From Wolfiporia cocos (Eukaryota > Basidiomycota > Agaricomycetes > Polyporales > Phaeolaceae), in assembly GCA_029448655.1 (NCBI GenBank), contig JACCLO010000011.1, positions 1,364,001 through 1,428,000 on the forward strand: a stretch of 64,000 bases of DNA. Reading direction: 5' to 3'. The notes beneath the pieces were generated by a model. It did not search any database. It was given only the letters and a program-made list of their open reading frames with translations, and was not told the origin of the DNA. The position numbers were made by a program, and so were the translations under genes. This document shows positions 53,047 to 63,489 of this stretch, piece by piece; positions within the stretch are counted from its first letter, which is position 1, and the number at the start of each line of letters is the position of its first letter.

Positions 53047-55047
53047 ATGTCCTCCACCTCCTCCGTCAGCACTCCTCTCGCCCCCCGCAAGATGCGCCTC
53101 CGCTCAGAAGGTCCGGTGACCCCGGTAGCTGGTCCTTCGGGAACCCAGCAACTGGTGACGCTGGAGCACCTAAGCGAGGGAGAGGAAGAAGAAGAAGAGG
53201 AAGGAGAAGAGGAAATGCCGGAGTTCGCTCCCCCGCAAAGGGAATCTCCGACCAACCCCATGGGAACACGCCCAGGCTCCCCCATTGCCGGATATCCACC
53301 GGCTCGTCGAACTCGCCCTATCGGGCCCGCCACCACCCTGGAAATGGAATTTTCGGGTCCGACACGACAGACCAATGTCGCTGTCGAGAACAACCTCAAG
53401 GCGTACCTCCCTGAGGAGGAACACCACAAGGTGGATGGGTCCATACATGGGCCAATCATCGATGCCGCCGTACAACGAAGTGCGGCCATAAGCCATGACA
53501 CCACCGACACCCTAGGTCGAATGGTGCACGCCCGCCTGGAGCGTATCCATGAACGAATCGATTCCCTGGCTGGGCAATCCAGGGCACTCGAACAGAAGGC
53601 CCAAGACGAGCTACACGAAGCGGTCAATTCGGTCCGGAACGAGGTATTGTCCACCATGGTGGACCTCGGCAAGGAACTCCGCCAGGAGTACACCGCCAAG
53701 CTCTCCGAAATGGAGAAGCAGCTCCGAAAGGACTACCGGTCCCGGCTGGACGACCTCGAGGATGCGTTCGCAGAGCGTATGGAGAAGGTTGACGAGGAAC
53801 TTCGGAGAATTCGCAAGAATCCCTCCGTTCCCAACCCTCCCGGCATCCGCACGCCCCCGGAGGAACCCGCACCGACCCCCGGTAATGCTCAAGCCCGTGC
53901 AGCCGAGGCCGCTGCCGCCGCACAAGCTGCAGCCGCTGCCGCAGCAGCCGTCGCCCCGCAGATTCCAGGTCTGCCTCAAAACCTGAAAATCCCCCCTCCC
54001 CCCGAATTCTCCGGGTCATCTGGAAAGGTGACTGCTCAGGAATGGGTGGAGAAGATGGGCCTGTACTTCGGTACGCTCAGGGTCTACGACGACCATGACC
54101 GTATCACCACGGCCCTCTTCCGCGTCACAGGGGACGCATACAAATTTTTCTCGCCTCTCATCAAGAAGGCAGGAAACGGTGAACCTCTCGGCACCTGGGA
54201 GGACTTCACCAAATCCGTAATGGTGCAATATGGGAAAATGACGGATAAGGAGATCGCGAAAAAGGAAATTCGCGGTTACTACGGCACGAAGGGCAAGGAA
54301 TTGGCAGAATCGAACTACTTCAATTACTGCGAACGGTTCCGCACCCTCGGTCGCCTCTCCGAAACCGCCAACGAGACTCTGGTGTGGGAATTCACCGAGA
54401 CTCTCCCCGAAAAGGTCAAGGACACCTTAAACGTCCTCGGCAAGACCCCGTTCTTCAAGGCCCCCACCGACATCGAGCCTCTGATAGATTTCGCCCTCGA
54501 AATGTATCAGACATCTTACCCTGACAAGATCAAGGGCTCGATCTTCGAGAAGGCCGGCAAAAAGGACTCGGCCCCTGCCGAAAAGAAGGAGACGTCCTCC
54601 GCTTCTGCAAAGAAGTCGGAGAAAAAGAAGGACAAGGGAAAGGCGCCCGCCAAAGCCCCCGCCGACACCGCCAACGCCGTCTGCACCTACTGCAAGCAGA
54701 CAGGACATTACTTCAACAAATGTCCTAAGCTTGCGGCAGACAAGGCTGCGGGAACGTTCGTGCCTGCCGCTCAGCGGGCCGAACAACAAAGGGCGAAGGA
54801 TGCAGCTGCCGCGTCTGGAAAGACCACGGCTGCTCCTTCGGGTAGTGGAAAGGGACAGGCTTCTGGCAAGAAGCCGTACTCGGCGCCCCCCGCGGATGGC
54901 AAGACGTATCGTGCCCGAACGATCTGGGAAGAAGTGACGGCTGACTCAAGTTCAGCAGGACCCTCGGCCCCCGCCACCACCGTCGCCAATGTCGGGACCA
55001 TCTCGGTTCCCCTCGCCCCAACTACACGTCTCGAAGACGTTCTGTGA
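53047..55047 (+). CDS. gag: Element C Gag, 666 aa
   Basis: Nearly identical to element B Gag. The start MSSTSSVSTP is the first ATG conserved in both copies; an in-frame ATG at 53005 exists only here, because B has a length change just upstream. It has an acidic run, coiled coil, capsid-like region and the zinc knuckle CTYCKQTGHYFNKC. It overlaps pol by 59 nt. Confidence 0.94.
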   Translation: MSSTSSVSTPLAPRKMRLRSEGPVTPVAGPSGTQQLVTLEHLSEGEEEEEEEGEEEMPEFAPPQRESPTNPMGTRPGSPIAGYPPARRTRPIGPATTLEMEFSGPTRQTNVAVENNLKAYLPEEEHHKVDGSIHGPIIDAAVQRSAAISHDTTDTLGRMVHARLERIHERIDSLAGQSRALEQKAQDELHEAVNSVRNEVLSTMVDLGKELRQEYTAKLSEMEKQLRKDYRSRLDDLEDAFAERMEKVDEELRRIRKNPSVPNPPGIRTPPEEPAPTPGNAQARAAEAAAAAQAAAAAAAAVAPQIPGLPQNLKIPPPPEFSGSSGKVTAQEWVEKMGLYFGTLRVYDDHDRITTALFRVTGDAYKFFSPLIKKAGNGEPLGTWEDFTKSVMVQYGKMTDKEIAKKEIRGYYGTKGKELAESNYFNYCERFRTLGRLSETANETLVWEFTETLPEKVKDTLNVLGKTPFFKAPTDIEPLIDFALEMYQTSYPDKIKGSIFEKAGKKDSAPAEKKETSSASAKKSEKKKDKGKAPAKAPADTANAVCTYCKQTGHYFNKCPKLAADKAAGTFVPAAQRAEQQRAKDAAAASGKTTAAPSGSGKGQASGKKPYSAPPADGKTYRARTIWEEVTADSSSAGPSAPATTVANVGTISVPLAPTTRLEDVL

Positions 55048-58000
55048 AGAACACACCAGCCCCGCAGCGGCTGGGAGTGTACAGCGCCCCGAAGAAGCGC
55101 ACCTCTACGAAGAGGCTTCACAGAGACCCCTTATCTTGTGGGAAGATAAGGCGGTCGTACGTCACCCGGTATCCCATCTCGGTATATTCGGTAACTCGGC
55201 AATGGACTTTGCCCGGAGGACAAGGACACTAGCTACACGTGCCCCTCCTGTACAATACTTCTACCCTGACCCGCTCGCGCTAAAGTTTTTCACTTTGTAT
55301 AATGTACATGGAAACGATTCTCGAGACGACAATAAATCGTTCTCTATCGAAGTGGAACTATGGGTATATGGAAAGAAAGTTAACGCCATGGCATTAATCG
55401 ACACCGGTGCATCAATAAGCGTCATCGATAAGAAACTCGTCCATGAGGAAAAATTAGTCACTCAGAAACTACCTTCACCTCTCGAGATTCGCAACGCCGA
55501 CGGTACCTCTAATACCGCCGGTAATATCAATATGGCAGTAAAAGCTTATATGGTGCACGAGGAACACAAGTCCACCGAATTCTTGTACGTAATGGACGTA
55601 CAGAATGCGGATGTGATCCTCGGATATGATTGGTTCCTGAAACACAACCCGGACTTCAACTGGCCGGAAGGAATCTTCACATATCGGTGTACGGAAAAAT
55701 GCAAACATGGCAAACGGGTTTCGATTTCAGAGGAAGAGGACGAAATCGAACCCCGCAACATCTATCAGATCATCAATGACTTTCCAATAGATTTTCTCGG
55801 CTTAGAGGAGCCGGAGAATCCCTTTGTCGCTTGGGTGAACACCCTTGACGAAGGAACGGAACTCCTTATCGATGCCATTCAGTCGATAACGGAGAAGTCG
55901 GATGATGAATTCCTGACAGATGCGGATCTCCAGAAATGGAAATCCTTGGTTCCGGAGGAATACCAGGAGTTTGGTCCCACGGTATTTTCTCAACGCGCAT
56001 CCGAAAGGATGCCCGAACGGAAATCATATGACCACGCCATCGACTTCCCCGATGACGCGGTACTACCGCCCCCGAGTAAGGCATACAAGATGTCTCCTCA
56101 GGAAGCGAACTCGCTAGATCAGTGGATTCAGGAAGAGTTACGGAAGGGCTACATCCGACACTCAAAATCCCCGATCGCGAGCCCGGTCTTCTTCGTCCCT
56201 AAAAAAGACGGCGGAGCCCGAATGGTAGTCGATTACCGGAAAGTAAACGACTTGACCATTAAAAACAGGTACCCTCTCCCACGCATAGACGAGCTTATCG
56301 ATAAGCTTAGCCAGGCTTCGATATTTACGAAGCTCGACTTGCGTTGGGGTTACAACAACGTAAGAATCAAGGAGGGAGATGAATGGAAGACTGCATTCAT
56401 TACGCCTAACGGCCTTTACGAAGCTGTAGTCATGTACTTCGGCTTTTGTAATGCACCCAGCACGTTCCAGCACATGATGAACGATATTCTAGGTGACCTT
56501 ATCAGAGAAGGAAAGGTCATTGTCTACCTAGACGACATCCTTGTGTTCGGAAACGACCTGTTGGAACACCGTCGTATTGTCAAGCAAGTATTACAAATCT
56601 TGCAAGACAACGACTTGTTCGCGAAGCCTGAAAAGTGCTTCTTCGAACAAAGCAGTATTGAATACCTGGGAATGATCATTTCCAAAGGAAAAGTCGAAAT
56701 GGACCCTAAGAAGGTAGCCGGTGTCATGGACTGGCCTACACCTGCCAAGGTGAAGGACGTCCAGGCCTTTGTTGGCTTCGCCAACTACTACCGTCGGTTC
56801 ATTAAAGATTTCTCCAAAGTGGTTAAGCCGTTAACCGAACTGTCCAAGAAAAACACGCAGTGGAACTGGGGACCCAAACAAGCGGAAGCCTTCCAAACTC
56901 TCAAGGAAGCTTTCACATCGGCTCCAATACTCCGGATCCCAGATCAGGAGTCCCCGTTCCGCGTGGAAGCGGATTCTTCCGATTACGCAACTGGTGCAGT
57001 GCTATCGCAATACTCTTCGGAGGATAAGCTCTGGCACCCGGTAGCCTTTTACTCGAAATCTCTATCAGCACCCGAAAGGAACTATGAGATTTACGATAAG
57101 GAGTTGCTCGCAATCATCCGCGCTCTAGAGGAATGGAGACATTACCTCGAGGGACATCCACATAAATTCGAAGTATGGTCGGATCATCTCAATCTGACAT
57201 ATTTCAAATCGGCACAACGGCTAACCCGGAGACAGGCACGTTGGAGTCTTTACCTGACAAGGTTCAACTTCACCATGTGCCACAAACCCGGTAAAACAAT
57301 GCTTACGGCTGATCCTCTGTCACGGAGGCCAGACCATGAAGAGGGGGTGGAACTCGACAATCGCGATCAAATTTTGCTGAAACCGGAATACTTTACGGTT
57401 AGGGCGCTAGAAGCGTCACAGCAGGAGATACAATCAGGCGACGAGGACCTTCTCCGACAAATCCGACAAGCCCTCATGGACGATCAAATTACCAAGGATT
57501 ACCAGGAACTACTGAAAAGTGGTCCCAAGGAATTCGGTAAAGATCTCCAGGAATGGAACATGGAGGCCGGATTACTCCTCAGACGAGGAAAAGTGTACGT
57601 TCCAAAAGAGCCTAAGGAATTGCGCACGAAGATCCTGGAGTTACATCATGACCATGTGACTGCCGGACACTTCGGACGATGGAAGACCTATGAACTTCTA
57701 TCACGTAATTACTGGTGGCCTGGAATGACCACGATGGTGAAGCAATACGTGGAAGGTTGTGACACATGTCAACGCATGAAGAACCACAACCAGACCCCGT
57801 ACGGACCCCTGCAACCGCTCCCAGTTCCGGAAGCACCTTGGGACACCGTCACAATTGACCTTATCGTCCACCTACCACCCAGCGGCGAATTGAAACAATT
57901 CAATGCTATTATGGTAATAGTGGACCGGCTTACCAAACGAGCACATTTCATTCCCACGTCCGACAAAATAACGGCAAAAGAATTAGCGAACCTCCTGTAC

Positions 58001-59524
58001 CTTCGGATTTATCCGAACCACGGACTTCCGAAACAAATCATTTCGGATAGAGGCCCGCAATTCGCAGCCGCCTTATTCAAGGGATGGTGTGAGCAATTGG
58101 GAATCCAACGGTCAATGACAACCGCCTATCACCCGCAAGCGGATGGCCAGACGGAGAGAGTTAACCAGATCCTGGAACAATATCTTAGATGTTACATCGA
58201 TGTTATTCAGAAGGATAACTGGTCATGGTTTCTCCCAACGGCTGAATTCGCGTACAACAACGCGGCTAGTGAGACAACAAAGAATAGCCCATTCTTTGTC
58301 GAACTAGGAAGGCACCCTAATGCAGGACCTACGAATTTACGTCCAACACCATACACGGACCTAAATGTCATTGCTTACGAACGATGGTCAGCACAAGAAC
58401 AAGCTAAGGCAGCAATGAAACTGGCTGCTGAACGCTGGTCTTGGTACTACGATCAACATAAGCGCTCGGTACCGTTTAAAGTCGGCGACAAAGTTCTCGT
58501 TGACGCCCGAAGCTGGCAAGACTCCGAAAGAAGTCTTAGTCCACGCTATTTGGGACCATTTAGGATAATTGAACAATTATCTCCGGTCACCTTTAGGGTA
58601 CACATGGACGAGCAATACAGGGCTTACCACCCAGTATTCCACGCTTCCAAGTTGGTCATGTACAAGGACCCGGTGCATCAGAAAAAACCAGAGCCTCAAC
58701 CAGAAATGGTCGACGGCGAGGAGTTATGGGAAGTCGAGAAGATCTTAGATCATCGTCTCCGCGCAGGAAGGGTTGAATACAGAATCCGTTGGAAGGGATT
58801 CGGTATCAATGACGACTCCTGGGTACGCGAAGCGGATCTCGACTCGGCATACGACATTTTGCAGGAATACAAGGCTTCACACCCTATTCCAATGCAGGAT
58901 GTCCCCCTCAGGCGATCAGCTAGAAGGAAAGAAGCAGTTCACGTCTTCGACCCTGATAGCGACGACTGGGAAGCCGACGAATGCACGTGGCCAGACGACT
59001 GGCCGCAGTATCGCGAAGAATTTGCGAAAGATCCTAAGCAGCGCATGGTTAGACACCCCGACGGGGGATGGATGTCAGCTGACATTAACCAAAACGCGGA
59101 CTTGAAAATCGTAGTCGGTGAAGGCGGCCGAATGCCGGAAAAGGGAACCAAGGACTCGGTTGGGTTTGACCTGTACACTGCAACAGGCGACGTTCTGCCA
59201 GCTCACGGGCAGACAGAATACAATACCAAACTGAAAATCCAGGTACCTTTCGGCACTTACGGCCGTATCGCCCCCCGCTCTAGTCTCGCACGCAAAGGCA
59301 TAGACGTAATGGGTGGCGTCATCGACCACGATTACCAAGGCGAAGTAATCATCATTCTCCGGAATCACTCCGACATATCTATCGATATTCGGGCCGGCGA
59401 TAAGATTGCTCAGCTCATCTGCGAAGTTGCAAAGGACCCGCATATTACGCTACACGGAAAACCTTACTTTGAAAAGATTAAATCCGAGCGCGGTACTGGT
59501 GGATTCGGCTCCACAGGAAAGTAA
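54989..59524 (+). CDS. pol: Element C Pol polyprotein, 1511 aa
   Basis: Same domain order as element B: protease (DTGA 138-141), RT (YLDD 513-516), RNase H, integrase zinc finger and DDE core, chromodomain, and C-terminal dUTPase with all five motifs ending GTGGFGSTGK. It is reached from gag by +1 frameshifting in the overlap. No stop or indel relative to B. Confidence 0.95.
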   Translation: MSGPSRFPSPQLHVSKTFCEEHTSPAAAGSVQRPEEAHLYEEASQRPLILWEDKAVVRHPVSHLGIFGNSAMDFARRTRTLATRAPPVQYFYPDPLALKFFTLYNVHGNDSRDDNKSFSIEVELWVYGKKVNAMALIDTGASISVIDKKLVHEEKLVTQKLPSPLEIRNADGTSNTAGNINMAVKAYMVHEEHKSTEFLYVMDVQNADVILGYDWFLKHNPDFNWPEGIFTYRCTEKCKHGKRVSISEEEDEIEPRNIYQIINDFPIDFLGLEEPENPFVAWVNTLDEGTELLIDAIQSITEKSDDEFLTDADLQKWKSLVPEEYQEFGPTVFSQRASERMPERKSYDHAIDFPDDAVLPPPSKAYKMSPQEANSLDQWIQEELRKGYIRHSKSPIASPVFFVPKKDGGARMVVDYRKVNDLTIKNRYPLPRIDELIDKLSQASIFTKLDLRWGYNNVRIKEGDEWKTAFITPNGLYEAVVMYFGFCNAPSTFQHMMNDILGDLIREGKVIVYLDDILVFGNDLLEHRRIVKQVLQILQDNDLFAKPEKCFFEQSSIEYLGMIISKGKVEMDPKKVAGVMDWPTPAKVKDVQAFVGFANYYRRFIKDFSKVVKPLTELSKKNTQWNWGPKQAEAFQTLKEAFTSAPILRIPDQESPFRVEADSSDYATGAVLSQYSSEDKLWHPVAFYSKSLSAPERNYEIYDKELLAIIRALEEWRHYLEGHPHKFEVWSDHLNLTYFKSAQRLTRRQARWSLYLTRFNFTMCHKPGKTMLTADPLSRRPDHEEGVELDNRDQILLKPEYFTVRALEASQQEIQSGDEDLLRQIRQALMDDQITKDYQELLKSGPKEFGKDLQEWNMEAGLLLRRGKVYVPKEPKELRTKILELHHDHVTAGHFGRWKTYELLSRNYWWPGMTTMVKQYVEGCDTCQRMKNHNQTPYGPLQPLPVPEAPWDTVTIDLIVHLPPSGELKQFNAIMVIVDRLTKRAHFIPTSDKITAKELANLLYLRIYPNHGLPKQIISDRGPQFAAALFKGWCEQLGIQRSMTTAYHPQADGQTERVNQILEQYLRCYIDVIQKDNWSWFLPTAEFAYNNAASETTKNSPFFVELGRHPNAGPTNLRPTPYTDLNVIAYERWSAQEQAKAAMKLAAERWSWYYDQHKRSVPFKVGDKVLVDARSWQDSERSLSPRYLGPFRIIEQLSPVTFRVHMDEQYRAYHPVFHASKLVMYKDPVHQKKPEPQPEMVDGEELWEVEKILDHRLRAGRVEYRIRWKGFGINDDSWVREADLDSAYDILQEYKASHPIPMQDVPLRRSARRKEAVHVFDPDSDDWEADECTWPDDWPQYREEFAKDPKQRMVRHPDGGWMSADINQNADLKIVVGEGGRMPEKGTKDSVGFDLYTATGDVLPAHGQTEYNTKLKIQVPFGTYGRIAPRSSLARKGIDVMGGVIDHDYQGEVIIILRNHSDISIDIRAGDKIAQLICEVAKDPHITLHGKPYFEKIKSERGTGGFGSTGK

Positions 59525-59550
59525 TCGTTCCATTAGGGACAATGAAACCT

Positions 59551-59560
59551 GAAGAGGGGG
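59551..59560 (+). promoter_or_regulatory. Polypurine tract of element C
   Basis: GAAGAGGGGG lies three bases before the 3' LTR. Confidence 0.85.
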
Positions 59561-59563
59561 TAA

Positions 59564-60262
59564 TGTCACAGATTTGGGACATGCCACTATTTTTCCCGTA
59601 TTTTTACCTATTTATCTGGTATTTCTACGACCTTGTAGACATTTACGCTGCCAAGCGCTCGTCTACACGTACACGCAAACAAACAACACGTACACAACGC
59701 GGTATACGTCCACCTGTCATAACAACACGTACATAACACGTTTGTACGCGTCAATGACTCAGCGGATTAACCTCCGGTGTCACGCGCCTTACTCATATCC
59801 CGGTACCGGGCTATGTCAGTACAATTGGATAAGCGGCCCGCTCGTTATCACATGCCAATGCCCTCACGATTACTCATATTCCGATACCGGTATATAAGAA
59901 TCACATGCATGGCTTACTAACGTAGCTACAGCCACTTCCACAACATGGACCTACGGTCCAAACAAACGATCTTACTGGTGCGGCCATTACCGGCGCACAT
60001 GGTCTATTGTAGTTTACGACTTAACCATATTAGTTATGTCTGCGCACAGACCACCTTCATGTTTGGCTCCCTTACCGGTAACCAAACAAAGCATGTATAT
60101 AAGTAGGGCTATCACTGCGGATAAGCCTTAGATTTGTTCTCTGCATTCGCACAGTTACACATCATCTCTGCTTGCGCCCACTAGTCTCCTCACCAACCTT
60201 CTGCAACTCCTTCAAGTCGCCTATAAGGTTATAGTGTGAGTCCCACAGTCTAGTCTGTGTCA
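59564..60262 (+). repeat. 3' LTR of element C (699 bp)
   Basis: Appears identical to the 5' LTR; followed by GACAT. Confidence 0.96.
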
Positions 60263-60781
60263 GACATCGAAGTCGAGGCAGAGCGGGCACTCAGTGGGGA
60301 GGTATCACCAAGAGGGCCTAAGCCCGTATGATGAGAATATTAGGTCTGAGGTGCTAAGACCTCAGACCGGACCTTATATACATGAGGGGACAGGTAACTA
60401 CTAGGTATCTACCTGCCCTAACGTAAATGTCTGTGCGCAGCCCTATCGGCGTTGCTAAGACGGTTGTTATGTATATGTAAGCGGCCGGCCAGTAATGGCG
60501 GCCGCCGATCTGTCATTGACAAGGCGTCAGCGGCCCGGGCTAAGGGGGCGCTTCTATGCGGTGTCGTGATTGTAAGGTCAGGTGCCGCCTACGTGGTCAC
60601 CTGCCTACGCGTCGTGGTCACGTGCCTGTATTCGGCGTGAACCACAAGTCCGGCGCGCCCAGTAATGGACGCGCTGGCTGGCGCTAAGCCTTAAGAGCAT
60701 TGTAAGGGAGCCCTTGGCCCCATATCGTAGGGAATGACCATGTTATTAAGGAATTAAGTGGGAACATACATTCTTGTGACA

Positions 60782-63489
60782 ATGGCCTCCCCCGCTTTCT
60801 TTGTCCCGAAAAAAGATGGAGGCCTGAGACCCTGCCAAGACTACAGGTATCTGAATGAAGGAATGATCAAGAACGCGTACCCCCTACCCCTAATATCCGA
60901 ACTTATTGAAAAGCTAAAAGGGGCGAAAATCTTCACTAAAATGAACCTGCGAGCAGGGTACAACAATGTGCGGATCAAAGAAGGCGACCAATGGAAGGGT
61001 GCATTCAAGACGAATGCAGGCCTCTACGAACCCACTGTAATGTTCTTCGGGATGTGCAATTCGCCCGCTACATTCCAATCCATGATGAACGAAATTCTCA
61101 AAGAAGAAATAGCAGAGGGATGGGTGGTGGTGTACATGGACGATATCCTCATCTTTTCCCCAGATTGGAACACACACCAAGAGCGAGAACAACGAATTTT
61201 GCGAAAACTCGCCAACAACAAGTTGTTTGTGAAACCAGAGAAATGTGCTTTTGGAGTTGACAAGGTGGAATTCCTAGGACTGGTAATCACCCCAGGACAC
61301 GTCCAGATGGACCCAGCCAAGCTCCAAGGAATTCGGAAGTGGCCCGCCCCACGGAATGTTAAAGGGGTCCGCTCCTTCCTCGGCTTCGCAAACTTCTACC
61401 GAAAATTCATCAATCACTACTCCACACATGCCCGACCACTCATCGACCTCACAAAGACTGCAACCGGGAGTGGTTTCAGGTGGACTGATCGAGAAGAGAA
61501 GGCCTTCGAATTCTTGAAGAGCCAATTCATAAAAGCCCCGGCCTTGTCACTCCCCGATAAAATGAAACCATTTATCCTCGAAACAGATGCATCTCAGTAC
61601 GCCCTTGGGGTGGTACTCAAACAGAAAGATGACGAAGGGAATGAACGGCCAGTGGGCTACCTCTCTCAATCCCTAACCGCAGCCAAACGAAACTATGAAA
61701 TCTACGATCGGGAACTTCTCGGAATAGTCCGTGCTCTCGAAGAATGGCGCCACCTTCTGGAAGGAGCGCCACACCAGATTCTGATCAGAAGCGATCACCA
61801 GAACCTTACATATTGGCGAAGCGCTCAGAGATTGAATCAGCGACAGGCAAGATGGCACCTCTTGCTGTCCCAGTTCGACATCCGATTACAGCACGTATCC
61901 GGAAGGAAATTAATAATGGCAGACACCCTCTCGCGTCTCCTGAACCTAGACGGCTCGGAACACGACAACAAAGACATCCTCATGTTACCCAACGAACTGT
62001 TTGTCCACACCATCGAGATACCGATCATCGATCGGATCAAGATCGCGAAGCCCTTCGACCCGATCGCGGAACAGGCTCTCCGCACCCTGGAACAAGGAGA
62101 GACTGCCCCTTTAAGGACAGCAATGGAAGACTGGCAGTCTAGCAAAGGAGTCCTCTTGTACAAGGGACGAATGTACGTTCCCAGAGACCCTGCCCTGAGA
62201 AGGGATGTGGTCTCTAGATATCACGATCCAATCGCAGCAGGTCACCCCGGAATCTGGGGGACGACGCTAAAAGTACAGGAACACTTCTGGTGGCCTGATC
62301 TCCGAAAAACAGTGGCAGAATACGTCAAAGGATGCGCCATATTTCAGCAAATGAAACCCGACAGAAACCCGATGAAGCCGCCACTACAACCGATTCCGAC
62401 AAAAAAGGATGCCCTTCCCTTTTCGCAATGCTCAGTTGACTTCATCACGGACCTTCCCCCGGTAGGGAAGTATGACTCAATCATGGTCATCGTCGATCAT
62501 GGGTCATCCAAGGCGATATCGCTAACCCCATGCAGCAAGACCATCACCAGCGAAGGGGCAGCTGACATATTCCATCGGCAAATCTATTCGAAGTACGGAC
62601 TCCCCCAAAAAATCATATCCGATCGAGGACCGCAGTTCGCGTCCAAGCTCTTTCAAGGACTTTGTAAAGTCCTTGGAATCGAGTCCGCCCTCAGCATGGC
62701 CTACCACCCACAGACAGACGGACAGACAGAAAGAATGAACCAGCAAGTCGAAGTCTACCTGCGCATATACTGTATGAACGACCCAAGACTTTGGGCGACG
62801 CGATTAGCAGATGTAGAATTCGCTCACAACACACGAAGAACGGAGGGGCAGCCTGCCCCTACAGAAGTAATCATGGGATACATCCCGAGAGGATTACCAG
62901 ACGAAGTTAAAACCACCCAGGTACCAGCAGCAGCTGACCTACTAAAAGCCGCACGAGAAGCAAGAGAAAAGGCAATTACCGCTCATGAGCTAATGCAGAA
63001 GCGAATGGCGGGAAGGACCCTACGAGACCTCCCTAAATTCAACAAAGGGGACAAGGTCTGGCTCGATGTCAAGAACCTCCACCTCCCATACGAATCTCGG
63101 AAGCTCGCCCCCAAAAGGGAGGGACCATTCACTATCACCGAAAAGCTTGGGAATGTAACTTATCAACTAGCCCTACCACTGCGATGGAAGGTACATCCGG
63201 TCTTCCATGCAGCCCTACTGAAGCCGTTCAATGAGACAAGGGTGCACGGACCCAATCATATGAAGCCACCCCCGGAACTAGTCGATGGGGAAACAGAATA
63301 CGAAGTCGAAGCCATCCTGAACCAACGACAATACTGAGGGAAGAAACAATACCTCGTTCATTGGAAAGGCTACCCGTCGGCAGAAGACTCATGGGAAAGC
63401 GAGGCAAGCCTGAAGAACTCCCCAGACATCCTCAGGGAGTTTAAAAGCAAGAGGACGAAGACCAAGATCCGGCAGGTCGAAGAAATAGC
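60782..63489 (+). pseudogene. pol: Element E pol, 3' part: RT, RNase H, integrase, chromodomain
   Basis: Resumes at MASPAFFVPKKDGG, exactly where the 5' part stops. RT has YMDD near 61132-61143. RNase H follows (ETDASQYALG, ILIRSDHQNLTYW). The integrase zinc finger has lost a cysteine (GCAIFQQMK; family members have CxxC). Its DDE core is present (SVDFITDLP, IISDRGPQFAS, YHPQTDGQTERMNQ). The chromodomain is split by TGA at 63335 (ILNQRQY-stop-GKKQYLVHWKGYPSAEDSW). After that the frame stays open towards the window end. Confidence 0.9.

Larger units (their letters stand above)
50259..60262 (+). mobile_element. Element C: intact Gypsy chromovirus, same family as B, TSD GACAT
   Basis: A 10,004-bp copy. 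LTRs 50259-50957 and 59564-60262 appear identical. GACAT is at 50254-50258 and 60263-60267. It has the same order as B and all frames are open. Identical LTRs suggest recent insertion, so it may be active. Confidence 0.97.
50129..60781 (-). repeat. Solo LTR F (about 644 bp of its own), TSD ATGGC, containing element C
   Basis: Left end TATCACAAGATGG, right end CATTCTTGTGACA, flanked by ATGGC at 50124-50128 and 60782-60786. The orientation is minus, judged from the TATATA and CCCTAA box order at 60373-60440. Dyad GGTCTGAGG/CCTCAGACC at 60343-60368. It splits the RT of element E. Confidence 0.85.
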
